The translations under genes were made by a program, and so were the position numbers. The notes below the pieces were generated by a model. The model did not search any database. It was given only the letters and a program-made list of their open reading frames with translations, and was not told where the DNA came from. A DNA stretch of 64,000 nucleotides from Chlorocebus sabaeus. Taxonomy: Eukaryota > Chordata > Mammalia > Primates > Cercopithecidae. The stretch spans positions 13,157,887 to 13,221,886 of the forward strand of contig NC_132917.1 of NCBI RefSeq assembly GCF_047675955.1, read 5' to 3'. Shown in pieces: positions 1-12,474 of the stretch; within the stretch, counting starts at the first letter, position 1; each line of letters begins with the position of its first letter.

Positions 1-358
1 CAGTGCCAAACCAGCTCTCTGATGTCAGACTCTGCTTTTTTTTTTCCTCTGTTTTTCTGTTTCAACACATCACACTACCCTTATATCTGCATTAAAATTG
101 CAATGTATGCCTGCCTCTTTCACTAGACTGAGACCCTAGAGAGCTGTTAGCTATATTTTTTCTCCTTTATATTACCTATAACATATAGTCTTATAACTTC
201 TGGTAGTAGGTGCTAAGAAATTGTTTATTCGAATAGAAATGAACTCAAAGATAGCTCTTTCTTTTATGGTCCTGAAAAAGTGTAGAACAACTGTGATAAT
301 TAACCATCAAGTTTAAAGTGACCATAGTAATCTACATGAGACCATGCTCATTCTGACA
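1..358. other. Unassigned AT-rich DNA
   Basis: I see no gene, RNA or recognisable repeat here apart from a short T-rich run near 37-50. Confidence 0.5.
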
Positions 359-359
359 C

Positions 360-1000
360 CAAGTATAAGTTCTAGGGATTTTCAAAACTACCCTTAGGTC
401 TGCAAATTTACTAGAAAGACTCACAGAATTCACTGAAAGCTGTTATTTTCATAGATATAGCTTATTGCGGGGAAATGATACAGAAATAAAATCAGTCAAT
501 GGAAGAGACACATGGGGCAGAGTCCAACAGACATGCTAGACACTGAATTTCTGATGTGCTCTCCCTGCTAGCATGCTGGTAACTATGTGTGACAAAACTC
601 ACAGAGTATTATCAGCCAAGAACACTCACTTGAATGTTGAGTTGATAGTTTTTATTGTGACTTCATTATCTAGGCATTAGTGATTGACTGGTTGATTGAT
701 TGATGTACATATGGTTGATATCAGTCTTTAGATCAGTTGATAGTTTATTATTCAAAGCCTGAACTCTAATCATATTTTTGGTATTTCTGTCATTTCTAGT
801 CCTTACCCTACAGTATGGTCAACTCTGGTTCTATACCACAGTTACTCTCTGGCTACTCCAAGACCCTCAGGCAAACAAAATTATCTTCCAGGAGCCAAGA
901 GCAAAATCCAACTTCTTTGGGGGCAAGGCTAAATTTCTTACTACACAGGTTCACATATCAAATTCTTACCATTAACATTATTCTATCAGAACAGGTCTAT
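360..1000 (-). mobile_element. Probable old endogenous-retrovirus LTR, antisense
   Basis: The stretch reads like a decayed LTR on the minus strand. The phrases tttactagaaagactcacag near 408-427 and agtttttattgtgacttc near 647-664 resemble an old ERVL/MaLR-type LTR. The second contains an AATAAA polyadenylation signal when read on the minus strand. I cannot name the subfamily and see no target-site duplication. Short open frames at 778-1042 lie inside this relic and are not genes. Confidence 0.4.
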
Positions 1001-1294
1001 CTATATTGTGAAGTATCTTATCCTAACAGTATGCCAAAATAATGTCTAATTTTAGCAAAATCACAGTTCATAGATAAATTGATCAGGAATAGTTCTGAAA
1101 AGTATACTGCAGATGAAGAAAGCACTATCTAGAGAGATGAAGACGATCATTCAAGTTTGAACATTTCTACTGTACGTCATTCTCACTCGCTCTATTTCAT
1201 TTTCCTCTTCTGCCCGTAATGTCAGCTTTTAGCCATTCATCTTCTTTCTTTATTGAGTAAAACATTATGAGAAGAATTTATCCCTTATTAATAG

Positions 1295-1308
1295 TGACTG
1301 TCTTTCTT
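1295..1308. repeat. Target-site duplication, left copy, of the L1 at 1309-3571
   Basis: The 14-bp sequence tgactgtctttctt is repeated with one mismatch as tgactgtttttctt at 3572-3585. The two copies lie exactly at the 3' and 5' ends of the intervening L1, as target-primed reverse transcription would leave them. Confidence 0.75.
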
Positions 1309-3571
1309 TTTAAATTTTTGATCTGTATGAGTACATAATAGGTGTATATATTTCTGGGGTGCATGAGATATTGTGATACAGGTATACAGTGTGGAAGAAT
1401 CACCTCAGTGTAAATGGGTTATCCATCACCTCAAACATTTATCATTTCTTTGTGCTACAAACATTCAGAGTATACTCTTTTAGTTATTTTTAAATGTACA
1501 GTAATATTTAACTGTAGTCACCCTGTTGTGCTATCAAATACTAGATCTTATTCATTCTATCTAACTATAATTTTGTACCCATTTGAAATCTGCATTTCCC
1601 CCACACCAGTCTCTGGTAAACCATCATTTTACTCTCTATATTCAAGAGTTCAATTGTTTTAATGCTTAGTTCACAGAAATGAGTGAGAATATATGAAGTT
1701 TGTCTTTCTGTGTCTGTCACATTTCATTTAATACAATGCCCTCCAGTTCAGTCCACGGTGCTGCAAGTCACGGGATCTCATTCTTTTTTACGGCTGAATA
1801 GTACTTCATAGGGTATATGTACCACGTTTTCTTCATTTGTTCATCTGTTGATGGACACCTATGCTGCTTCTAAATTTTGGCTATTGTGAATAGTGCTGCA
1901 ATAAACAGGGGAATGCAGATACCTCTTTGATACACTGTCTTACTTTCGGGTATATACCTAACAGTGGGATTGCAGGATACTACGGTAGTTTGATTTTTCG
2001 TTTTCGGAGGAACCTCTATACTGTTCTCCCTAGTGGCTGTAGTAATTTGCATTCTCATCAAAAGTATACTAGGGTTCTCTTTTCTTCACATCCTCACCAG
2101 CATTTATTATTGCCTGTCTTTTGGATAAAAGCTATTTTAACTGGAGGAAGATGATACGTCACTACAGTTTTTATTTGCATTTCTCTGATGATCAATGATG
2201 TTGAGCACCTTTTCATATACCTGTTTGCCGTGTCTTTGTCTTTTGAGAAATGTCTGTGTAGGTTTTGGCCCATTTTTAAATTGGATTATTAGATTTTATT
2301 CTATAGAGTTGTTTGAGCTCCTTATATAATCTGGGCATTAAGACCTTATCAGATGGAGAGTTTGCAAATGTTTTCTCCCATTCTTTGGTTGTCTTTATAC
2401 TTTGTTGATTGTTTCCTTTGCTGTGTAGCTTTTTAACTTGATGGGATTCCATTTGTCCATTTTTGCTTTGGTTGCCTGTGCTTGTGGGATATTACTTAAT
2501 AAATCATTGCCCAGACTAATGTCTTAGAGAGTTTCCCTAATGTTTTCTTTTAACAGTTTCATAACTTGAGGTCTTAGATTTAAGTCACTAGACTATTTTT
2601 ATTTGATTGTTGTATACAGCAAGGATAGGGATCTAGTTTTATTTTTCTGCATACGGGTAGTTTTCCCTCCCCAGTGTATGCTCTTGTCAACTTTATTGAA
2701 AATGAGTTCCTTGTAGATGTATGGATTTGTTTCTGGTTTCTCTATTGTGTTCCATTGCTTGTGTGTCTAGTGTCTGGAATGTGGCTTCAGGACTCTACTT
2801 GGTGGTTTATTTTCCTATGACTGAACTGGTATCCAAACTGCAAGACAAAGTTCTCTTTACTCTCTTCTTTCCTTTACTCAAGGAAAAAAAGTCCCTGCTG
2901 AAACTGCAAGTCATGTTGCCTGAAGTTGGGGAAAGGGTGATGCAGGCACTCCCTTAGCCACCCCAGCTGGAATTTTACTGGATCATGTGCACCCCAAGCT
3001 CACTGGCTCTGAGCCCAGCACAGCAACAGGATTTTCCCAGCAATTGCAGTGTTTGTGGCCTATGCTGCGTTTCAAGTTTATTTGAGACTGCAGGGCACTT
3101 TAGCCTGCAGTGGTGGGGCTAGTCAGAATTAACTTTCTGACTGCTGGGATAGCTGAGTTCCCTCTGGCTAGGGTCTGTCTAAATCCTACCTCCATGGGTG
3201 CCATTTGAATTCTGCCTCGTATTTATTTTCCACTGTGCCAGCAGCATTAGGTTCCAATGCAAAGCCTCACATTTACTGCACTCACTGTCACTCCCCAAAG
3301 CACACAGATTCTCTCTTTCAGCCATGAGGCCACTGCAGGGGAAAGGGAGAGTGGTGATGTAGGCAATTCAAGACTGTCTTTTCTACTGTCTTCAGTGTCT
3401 CTTCCCTTATATGATGTGAAAACCAGGTAGTTACCATTTACCTGATTTTTAGTTCTTATGAAGGTGATTTCTTGTGTGAATGGTGGTTTAATTGGTATTT
3501 CTGTGGGGGGTGAGATGGGAGGGGATGATCCCTGGAGGCTTCTATTCAGCCATCTTGCTCTAACTCCTCCT
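1309..3571 (-). mobile_element. L1 element with both ends but a large internal deletion
   Basis: The element lies on the minus strand. From the left it has an A-rich 3' end (ttttaaatttttgatctg read on plus), the 3' UTR and the C-terminal part of ORF2 up to about 2773. It then jumps directly to about 800 bp of L1 5' UTR (2774-3571). The 5' UTR ends at the element start, whose sense sequence contains gagcaagatggctgaatag. ORF1 and most of ORF2 are absent. The 14-bp target-site duplications at both ends show that one insertion produced this structure. The type looks like L1MA/L1PB by its 3' UTR. It is dead: no intact frame remains. Confidence 0.8.
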
Positions 3572-3585
3572 TGACTGTTTTTCTT
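3572..3585. repeat. Target-site duplication, right copy, of the L1 at 1309-3571
   Basis: This is tgactgtttttctt, pairing with 1295-1308 with one mismatch. Confidence 0.75.
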
Positions 3586-5284
3586 GAAAGTGATGCTTTT
3601 TTTGAAAAGCATACGTGGTCATTCCATAACATTAAAACAGCCCAAGTGCATTCTGGGTTTTTTTCTTAGTCTTGATCAAGCATATTTTGCTACATGAGCG
3701 TGAGATTGGTGGCTGCCCTTATTTGTAGTTGTTCCTTGTTTTCTCTGTATATCTCCATCATGGCATTCTAATCTCTGAATGGAAGGTTTCCATGTAGCTA
3801 GACTAGACATGAGCTTTTGGATGTGTCTGTGCAATGCATTGTCTTTCATTAATGAGACTGGGTACCACTGTCTGTTGTGTTCGGGTGTGAATGTGTATGT
3901 AGGAAGTAGAATGGGAAAGTAGTTGCTCCAAAAACCTGGAAGTAGTATAACATTATTTCATTGACTATTTGTTAATATGTAGTAATTTCCAGATGCTGTC
4001 GTGCTATTGTCGTTGAGATAGAAATACATGAGGCATAATCCTTAGTTCAGGATACTACGGTTATGTATCTACAATTTGAAAACACCATTATTTACTTAAA
4101 ACCAAGTTTACCAGGCTTTATTTCTGCAAAAGACTTTTAATTTTTCATGACTCAATCAAGTTGTAGACATTGTTTTTAAAATTAATAGATTTTAAATGTA
4201 AGGGCAAAAGTTAGGCAGTGGAAAAATGAAACTCTCTCTCCTGAGCACTTCCGTGTTTTTCTAAAACAAGAACAGATTTTTAGATAAACTGTCCTTTCCT
4301 GAGGCTAATTCTGAGATTTTTTTTTTTTTTTGGCACCCAACATTACTTAGTATTACACATCAATGGCAGTTTCTCTCAAACTTTTCTCAAATTCTTACTA
4401 AAATACTGCTACACTTTGGTGATTTTAAAACTCCAATATGTACTTCATGTCAAATTATATCAATGCAATGAAGTTGGACACATTAATCAAAAGTTTTAAG
4501 AATATCAGCACAGTAAAGATAAGTCATGAATTTAAATTTGTGATTAAATATTATCAGAGGAGCCAAATGGTATTTCCAGTTAATAATCCTCAGGCAGAAT
4601 TTTCACAGACAAGTTGTCTCTACTAAGAGGCTGCATGGTGAATGAAAAGAACAGAATATAGAACTTGGGTCTGTTTGAGTTCAAGGTCCTACAATTACCA
4701 AGTCTATGAATTGGGCAAAGGAATCATTAAACTGTCAAAGTTACCTCTAGTAGGAAAAATCTTTTTTTATAATACTTATAGTGTTACTTTAAAGTTCATG
4801 ATAAAAGTGAATAAATATTTGTGAAGTACTTTCACAGATGCTAAATATTTTATTGCTATTTTAATTGCCTCAGTATAATTTTCATTGATTTTAAAGTGAT
4901 GAATCCTATGTATAAAGGTGGGTTTAAATGGGAGGGAGGTCTGACTGGTTTAGTTAGAATAAAATTATCATTGCTTATAAAATTAACATGTAATATAAAT
5001 TGTCATTGAATGAAATGGTGAATAACAGTGAATGTGTTCTTAAAGTAGTAAAAGAAGTGATTAATTTAATTGTTCTCTATTCCCCAAAAGAAGCATATCA
5101 GAAATGATTTCAGGGAGCATTAATTTTTACCTTAATTAGGTATATTGAGGATGCAAAAATTTCTGAGAGAAGATCTTATGTTTTCTCACCACAAAAATGA
5201 CACTATGCAAGGTAATGCTTATGTTGATTAGCTTGATATAGCCGTTCCACAACATATATATATTTCAAAACATTATGGTGTTGA
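3586..5284. other. Unassigned AT-rich DNA
   Basis: About 1.7 kb without a recognisable gene or repeat. It contains a short T-run near 4317-4332. The short open frames at 4438-4626 and 4642-4824 are lone frames with no coding context. Confidence 0.5.
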
Positions 5285-5308
5285 TTTTATATATATATAT
5301 ATATAAAA
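5285..5308. repeat. Palindromic AT tract, T4(AT)8A4
   Basis: Four T, eight AT units and four A form a perfect 24-bp self-complementary tract. More AT-rich sequence follows to about 5346. It could extrude as a small cruciform. No function can be read from it. Confidence 0.8.
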
Positions 5309-5346
5309 TTATATTTTACCTGTACAATTATATATAATTTTATATG

Positions 5347-5999
5347 TTAGTTAAAAATAAACTCAATGATAAGAAAATATTTTTTATTTTTTCACTTTCT
5401 AAATTCTGAAGAAAATTTACTTGGATGGTCTTACACAACAACAGAGGAGTTAAGATTTAAAAACCTTAAAAATTAATGAGATTCATGTTATTCCTTAAGA
5501 GTATCATGTGTTTTGTGTTATTGATGACACAGATAGGGTGCAGAAAATTCACCTGGTATATAATTTCATTTGAAAACCATTTCTGTCAGGGGCTGGCCAT
5601 AAAGAGACCAGTTGTCACCAAAAGATTATTTAGTTGGAGAGTACAATGATATACAATAGATGAATGTTGGTCTTCAGTTAAATAGGATAAAGGAAATTTT
5701 AAAAAAGGAAATTAAAAAAAAAACTGGAAGGATAAAGGGCAGGTTAGTGGAACAGAATTTGAGCATTAAAAAAAGTGGTCTCTTTTATAACTGTGTACTA
5801 AACCATCACTTATATGTGAGTGACCCTATAGGTGTAGTCCAGTTCTGTCTGGAGTGCTCCATGTCTGTATGGAATTACTTGCTAGGCATCTACAACATGA
5901 AGCCAAGGGCACTTCATTCATTTCCAGAACTGACATCATTATCTCACTCCCATAACCTACTCTGCATCCTGCATTAACTAGCTCTGTAAATTTCACCAG
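5347..5999. other. Unassigned DNA
   Basis: No repeat or gene recognised. The frame at 5660-5977 (105 codons) has a low-complexity lysine-rich start, no known domain and no coding context, so I treat it as chance. Confidence 0.45.
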
Positions 6000-6125
6000 T
6001 TATTCATTCAACAAATAGTTATTGATCACTAAATTATGCTAGGCACTCTGGTAAACTTACAGAGAGTAGGATACTAAGATAAGTGAAGTTGCAAGTTCAT
6101 TTAAGAGCTTAAGAGGTTCCATACA
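6000..6125 (-). mobile_element. L2 3'-end fragment, antisense
   Basis: The plus strand reads attcattcaacaaatagtta followed by a diverged gcactctgg block. This is the complement of the conserved L2 3' tail (tttgttgaatgaat). It is short and old. Confidence 0.55.
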
Positions 6126-6294
6126 CCATGCAGTACTTGGAAAGTCAGAAGACAGAAAGTCATTTCATTTGATTTATTTTCATCATCCCAGGAATTTAAT
6201 TAGGCTACAGGTTCTTTAATATTTGTTAATTAAATTTTAAAAACACTTACAAGTTGATAGGTACCTATCTCCTTCTTTGTTTATGATTATTTCT

Positions 6295-7025
6295 TCAGTT
6301 CACCATTGACTCTTACCTAGGTGACTACAACAATCTCCACCCTGATCACCCTGTTTCTATTATTAAAACCTTCAAATAGCTCTGCCTCCTTATTGTTAAA
6401 ATAATCTTTCAGTCATAAAAATACGTTTCGCTACAACTCTGCCTAAAATCATAACTAGCTCTCCATGAACAGGATTAGGTCTTAAATTCATTGGTTGGAC
6501 AAAAACAATCTTGCCTATCAAATTAGTACTAATGCCCAATCTATATTTTACAGAAATATCAAGTTACTTGTTCAAAAACACAGTAGTATTTATTTCTCAC
6601 ACATCTTGAATTTTCCATATGTTTTTGCCTCTTCTAGGAATTCTATCTTCAGGTCTGTGTATCGGGGCAAAATGTCTTCAACTTTCAAGTCTCAGACTGA
6701 AAGTCTTCGGATTTTGAAGCCTTCCTATATTCTGCCAGAAAAACTTATTATACTGTTTCCTCTACTTTCTCTATCTCATTTACTGGTTCTTATACTTTTT
6801 TTTAAAAAAGATTGTTTATTCTTCTGTCTAATAAGTAGACTGTATCATGATTCACTTATTCATTTTCTTCACTTTCTATACTTCTGCATTTGTCTGAAAT
6901 GTATTCGGAGTGACCAACTTTCTCATCTCTTGAGACAAAAAATTATACAGGCCTTTTTGTATCTCCAGTTCCTAGCACAGTGCTTGATATATGTAAGGTG
7001 CAAATAAAACATTTCTGAAATAAAA
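6295..7025 (+). mobile_element. L2 relic, sense
   Basis: The end at about 6965-7015 (cagttcctagcacagtgctt, then a diverged caataaa tail) matches the conserved L2 3' end. The upstream part has scattered L2-like phrases such as the block near 6460-6485. The 170-codon open frame at 6495-7007 lies inside this relic. It is leucine- and phenylalanine-rich, as any AT-rich frame would be, and shows no L2 ORF2 motif I recognise, so I do not call it a gene. Confidence 0.55.
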
Positions 7026-8112
7026 TAGAAAAAGACAGAAAGAATGAAAAAAAGTAAGATAAAACCTCAGATCTAGAGAGTCAGTAATACTTTAAATATT
7101 AATAACCAAAATATAATGCCTACTGAGTGCTTATTACATATTTTTGCTCACTAGCAACTGATATCATATGGCCAGTAATTATTAGAGTGAGAATCTGAAT
7201 ATGAGAAACCTGAGCTGAGAATGATTTATGTAACAGAAATGAATATACCTGTTGAACATGTTTGTGTGTGTGTGTGTCAGATAAAACCTAAAAGTAGCCT
7301 TTAGTTGGTTTTGTTTTGTCATTAGTCTGATTTCCTTGAAAATAATAATCTGTATAATTTACTAATTAAACCTCAGTGATCTTCCTTGATGACAAAAGAT
7401 AAATGATAAAAGAGAATCATCATATGTTGTGATCTATGATTCTTTTCAGGCCTCTCCCAGATGTCTTGCATTTGTAATTTCAGATCACCTACCTAATAAA
7501 TCATTGAGGGAGAAATCACGACTCTCATCTCACAGATGGAAGTGGGCAGAGGTCCGAATAAGAACACCTACCTAGCATTTACATCTGTTTTGTGTGCCAG
7601 AAAACGCACATTGGTCTAAGGTCTTGTGGCATAAGAAAAAGTAGTCACTCTTAAGTGAATTAAGTAGACTAGGTGATAGAGGAGAACCTGCTTTAAGAAA
7701 TGTCCATAGGGGAAGCATTACAAAAGCATCCAACAACCTTTAGCCTAAGTTTATTTTCTTACCAATGAAAATAGTCAGAATTCAGCAAATTAAGCATTCT
7801 TAATGGTGGCATATTTCTGGATGATTTATGAGTGTCTTTTAAGAAATAATATGGCATGTATTTGAATCCAATAATAGATACGTATTTCATCTTGATTAAC
7901 TGATTCTACTCAGAAGGAATAAAAATGGCTATAATAAGCTGACTACCCAATGCAGCAATAAATCTCAGGTTTAGCCATAATGCAGAACTAACAAATGAAG
8001 CACCATTCTTTACATCCCCGAAATATTAGAATGTAATAAGAACATTTTCTCTCTGTAATGTGGCTTAACATGGAATGAATGTGACAAAGCCTACTGCCTC
8101 TGTGCTTTAGAA
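7026..8112. other. Unassigned DNA
   Basis: No gene or clear interspersed repeat. It contains a short (TG) run at about 7262-7277. Confidence 0.45.
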
Positions 8113-8114
8113 AC

Positions 8115-8240
8115 TGGTCATCTAGTCAATGAATTCTTACTGACTACTACTTTATGCCAAACTCCATGTAAGAATCGGGACACAAGCAATGAGCATGGTC
8201 CCTTCCCTCTCAGGAGCTCACAGTTTAGTGAAAAAGAAAA
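8115..8240 (-). mobile_element. L2-type fragment, antisense
   Basis: The sequence ttactgactactactttatg followed by the block ending ccctctcaggagctcacagt matches the antisense L2 3' region in order and spacing. It is strongly diverged. Confidence 0.5.
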
Positions 8241-8299
8241 GAAGTTAGGCAAGGAAATAAATCACAATATTAACTATTGTCATTGAGGTAAATAGCATC

Positions 8300-8485
8300 A
8301 TGAAAACACAGATTAGTAAGCCCCTTTTGTATCACACAGTAGGCACCATCCTTTATCGAGTATCTTATTTTTGCCTGCTCTAATTCACACTGAAATTACA
8401 CAAGGTAAGTATCATTCCATAATTCACAAATAAGAACATTGGGACTTGGATTAAGCAGTTGGAGAAGCTAGGATTTAAACCAATC
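8300..8485 (-). mobile_element. MIR fragment, antisense
   Basis: The blocks aaggtaagtatcattcc, taagaacattgggactt and ctaggatttaaacc follow the order of an antisense MIR (count of bases, gaggaaactgaggc, valley to gggatttgaaccc). It is diverged but collinear. Confidence 0.55.
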
Positions 8486-8609
8486 TATGCAGCTTCAAAA
8501 GCGAATTTTGAGGGGGAACACTGCCTCTCAGGAAGCAATTCATAAGTCTCATGTTTACAATGTACTTTCTCACATATTATAATATCATTTGTAAGTTTTA
8601 GTACTGTGG

Positions 8610-8765
8610 TCATGTTACTACCAACTCCTCCACTCTATAGCTTTGTGACTTTAGCTGTGTTACTAAATTTCTCTGTGCTTCAGTTTCCTCATTTGTAAAA
8701 TATAGATAATAACAGTAGCTACTTCATAGTGTTGTTGGAGAAAATAAAGGAATTATACGTTGTAG
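8610..8765 (+). mobile_element. MIR, sense
   Basis: This contains ctttgtgactttagctgtg, ctctgtgcttcagtttcctc and the following tcatagtgttgttggag block. These are the MIR core and its 3' flank in correct order. It is one of the clearer MIRs in the window. Confidence 0.75.
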
Positions 8766-8767
8766 AT

Positions 8768-8995
8768 CAGTGGTTGGGAAACATTGTTTTGTAAAGGGCC
8801 AGAGGGTAATACTTTGGGATTTGCAGGTGATATCATCTCTTTAACATCTATTCAGTTCTGCTGTTGTAGCACAAGATAAGCAATAGACAGTCTGCCTATT
8901 GGGTGTTGTTATATTGTAATGAAACTTTATTTGCAAAAACAAGTAGGGGGCCGAATTTAGCTTTTGGGTCTTAGTTTGCCATATCCAGCTATAAA
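8768..8995. mobile_element. hAT-type DNA transposon relic
   Basis: This has the phrases tgtaaagggccagagggtaa, gaaactttatttgcaaaaac and ggccgaatttagctttt. They belong to a common nonautonomous hAT-Charlie-like family whose ends are the complementary pair cagcaaac/gtttgctg, here worn down. I am sure of the sequence class but not of the family name, so I give none. Confidence 0.55.
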
Positions 8996-9004
8996 GTATA
9001 TGCT

Positions 9005-9165
9005 GAATAAGTATTAGCTAATATTATTACTAATATTAATTTTAAGCTAGAAGCATTGAGATGCTAAGTGCCTTATCCAGAATCAAACATACTGTGTATT
9101 TATAAGGGCGGAAGCTAACATCCAGTCTTCCAAATTCAAATCCAGTGGGTATCTCCTTAAAAAAA
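9005..9165 (-). mobile_element. MIR fragment, antisense
   Basis: The blocks cattgagatgctaagtgcct, gcggaagctaacatcc and caaattcaaatccag follow the antisense MIR order. Strongly diverged. Confidence 0.45.
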
Positions 9166-9794
9166 TCCCTTCAGGAGTATTTGCTAACTCCAGTGACCTT
9201 TTTTATTTGTCTGTTGAGTGTATCACATCATCACAGTATGTTTCACAAGGAATAAGTGCACCTTTTCCTTTTCAGGCCCCAAGTGCTTACTCACTGAGGC
9301 AGAAGAATAGGGTTTTTAGATGGAATAACTAGCATATTGATAATGAAAGTAGGGTCGTTGAATTTTGCTGTCTCTGGAGATTGCTATTTAGAAGAACTAT
9401 AAACAAAGTTATTGTCATAGCTTTACTTTCATTTTCAATTAAACTTCAATTAATAGATCATCAAGTAAGCCATAACCTGGCCATTCTGACCTTTCCTACT
9501 TCTATGCCTCTAAACTTTGTGGGAAATGCTTGAAACCTCCATTGATCTTTTGTTATTTTACCCTCTTTCAAGATGTGTTACAAACTCCACTACTGCAGGC
9601 ATGCCTGGCCATTCCTGGGAGCACGGATGTCAATTATTGCTCTGATATTCTTGACTCTTTCACTCTTTCACATTTAGTTTTACTATTTACAAAGCCCCTA
9701 AGCCCTTTTAAGTACTTTATCTCTTAGACATAGCTCACTCTGTCAAGGTTAGTTATTTTATGCAGATTCCAGGGCCTCAAATAATATAATGGAA
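9166..9794. other. Mostly unassigned; possible L2-like stretch
   Basis: The part at about 9480-9730 has the pyrimidine-rich texture of a sense L2 relic but no diagnostic block. The rest is unassigned. The 65-codon frame at 9530-9727 has no coding context. Confidence 0.35.
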
Positions 9795-9980
9795 CAGGGT
9801 CTGGATTTGCCTCTCAAGATTTCTGGGATCAAATCCAGACTCTGCACACAATTAACTCTATAAGCATGGGCAATTTGGAGGACTTCTTTGATCTTGCTTC
9901 TTTATCTATAAAGTTGAAATAATATCTATGTCTTAGTGTTAAGAATGCATAAGACAAATGCTAAGAAACTCCAGTATGCT
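9795..9980 (+). mobile_element. MIR, sense
   Basis: The order of gggatcaaatccagactctg, aagcatgggcaatttgg, ttctttatctataaagttga and atgtcttagtgttaagaatg matches a full sense MIR. Confidence 0.6.
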
Positions 9981-10885
9981 TGCAGCCTATGTTTTTTCTC
10001 ACCATATATTCCTTTTTTTTCTACTTTGTTTTCTTATCCTGCTTTGCTGAGAGTAAGCCTTTGAAATTTGTTCATCAATGAATACATTACCAGAGAATTG
10101 GTCATCATTTGAAGAATTGGTATACTTCTTAATGTTTATTTAAAAGTGAGTTTTAAAAAACATCTTTTTATATACTTTGCCTATTTTAGCCAAAATAACA
10201 TGGTTTTGTTTTATATTTATTTTAAGATACGTTTTAAAATTCATTCTATTTTCTTGAAATAGAATGTACATTTTATGTACAGCAAACCTGTATTGTTTGG
10301 GTCTTTATGACTAAATAAATAGATTCCTCAAGTTTATCTATTCTATTTATTGCTGCACATTTTCAAAGTAATTTTACATCTGCCTTCAGAAAGACTCATG
10401 AACCAAGACAGGGACTTATCAATCAGATTTTGTCACAAGGAAATACACTGATGGAGTTATAGTGATTATGGAACCACGCACTGTAAAAGTAGAACTTGGG
10501 TCTTCTGACTCTCAGTTCTTAAAATATGCCACTATCTGTTGTCACTGTAGGCACAAGTCAAGGAAAACCAAAAGAAGGGAAAGCAGGAGATATGCATTGC
10601 AAAGATAAGAGCTGGGCTAAGTGATATATATGATGAAATTCTGTTTTCAAGCCCCGCCCCATACTGAGCAGCTTCAGTTTTCCTGAGGTGATACATTTTG
10701 AGATCAAAGATAGGAATATTTGGTGAAAGCACAACTGAGAAATACAGATTTTAGACAGGTAGATCATTTTGTTACATTTTACTACAAATTATGTAACTGC
10801 TTCGCTTTAGAAACACAAACATCAATTCCCACTGATACCTGAGAGCTACTTCTAATATGAAGAAATTTTGCTATCATGTGAACTA
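9981..10885. other. Unassigned DNA
   Basis: No gene or clear repeat. The two overlapping minus-strand frames near 10532-10767 share one unremarkable stretch and show no domain. Confidence 0.45.
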
Positions 10886-10889
10886 CATG

Positions 10890-11075
10890 CCAACATTGTC
10901 TTACTTCTTGAGATGGGTATATTATGATCCCCTCTTTATAGATAATCAAATGGAGACATAAATAGTTTAAATGAGCTTTCTAGGATTATATCTGGATCTG
11001 GTAGCTGATATAACTGAGATTTAAACATAAACATTCTATCTCTAGGACCGGTGGCCTTACCTACTAAAATACTCT
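10890..11075 (-). mobile_element. MIR, antisense
   Basis: A collinear antisense MIR can be followed through atcccctctttatagataat, aatggagacataaatagttt and ctgagatttaaacataaac. Confidence 0.55.
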
Positions 11076-11740
11076 AATCTCTATTAAGGCCCTTTGTTAT
11101 TCAGAATATTTAAACTAATTCTCTGTTGCTGGATGTTTGACTTGTTAAATTACTTTGTACACAGTGAGTCTCTAAACTATGCTCTCTTTTTCCAAATAAC
11201 TGAGAGTCTCCCAGTTAGCTCAGGTTTCTGTGAAGAGATAATGGTCTCTCAGAGGGGAAGCAGTGTTATATGTATTATAAGTTGGGAGGAAAGTGTTCAT
11301 GTTACTTCCAAATCCTTCTAAAAATGATCAAACTACTTGAATGGGTATGGCTGAAGGCACTGAAAGAAAAATGACAGGTAGGAAAACAACCTAGCTTCAT
11401 AGAATGTGGCTTCATCAGGGGTTTTAGCTTTGTGACTTCACTACGTTATGTGAGCCTAGTTCTCAGAGCAGAAATGGGGCTGTGGAAGACGATTGGGTGG
11501 GGGTGTCTATTCTGGGTTTCAATTACTTCTCTTTCAGTCCTAAAAATTTTGAAATAATAGAGTTCATTTCTCCAAATGTATAATGGTGATAATAATGGAG
11601 TGTTCGAATTGATAAGAGAAAATCATCTGTTACGGATGTCTGTGCCTGGCATTTATCAGCTGGTTGGTAATGTTGTATGTACGTGCATAGATATAATATA
11701 CACATATTCTCAAGCTTCTGCAGGAGGTAAAACAGGTTCC
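11076..11740. other. Unassigned DNA
   Basis: No gene or recognisable repeat in this 665-bp stretch. The small frames here overlap on both strands and look random. Confidence 0.45.
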
Positions 11741-11744
11741 ACTC

Positions 11745-11910
11745 AATTGACGTTTAAAACTAGAAGCACTAGCATCAAACTAACCTGGTTTTGGAGCTTG
11801 GTCCTTCCACCGCCTATTTGTGTGACCTTGGGTCAGTTATTCATCCACTCTTATTTAAAGATGAGGAAATTAATATCACTTACCACCATCAACATCAAAT
11901 GAGAATGTCT
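11745..11910 (+). mobile_element. MIR, sense
   Basis: The phrases tttgtgtgaccttgggtcag and taaagatgaggaaattaata are close to the MIR core, preceded by a diverged MIR 5' half. Confidence 0.65.
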
Positions 11911-12474
11911 GTAGTGGTTTGGAATAGTTTGTAATGCACAGAAAGTGAAATGTGTAGTCTCTATTTATCACTTGTAATTTTTTTAAGAAAAATGTATCAC
12001 ATTCTAGAATTGTGGGTTCCCATCCACTGGTTTGTGTGTTTCACATATTCCTCTTCCAAAAATGTCTGAAAATCACCAGATGTCCTAGGTAAGATGAAGA
12101 TAGTTCATTTGGAAATCTATAGGACCAACAGGGAGGAGAGGGTATGGTGCTGCTCATCTCATGGGCAGTCAACCTTTAGTCAGATCTCAGTCTCTCTGTT
12201 TCTCTATCCCTTACTAAAAGAGACCCCCGGGTTCATTGCCTTTCTTACTGTACTGCTTTTGTTCATTTTCTTTAGGCTCGGTTTATCTCTGGGTCCTTTA
12301 TGGCCCGTCTGTGCCACTGCTGAACTCTGAGTTAATGTATCACCTCATCTAGGGTAGAAATTCTCAAACTATCTATGGTGCAGGGCCAGTGAATTTGCTT
12401 TCTAGTTCGTAGCTACAGTTGTTTCCTTTATTGTCTCCTAGTTATAGAGACTAAAAATCTGAAACTCAAGTGTG
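11911..12474. other. Unassigned DNA
   Basis: No gene or clear repeat family recognised. Confidence 0.4.

Noticed and set aside
3247..3612. 121-codon minus-strand frame
   Set aside because: It lies in the 5' UTR of the internally deleted L1, which contains no conserved long coding frame in this subfamily as far as I know.
6495..7007. 170-codon plus-strand frame, the longest in the window
   Set aside because: It sits in an L2-like relic, is rich in Leu, Phe, Ser and Ile as random AT-rich frames are, and has no recognisable domain or coding context.
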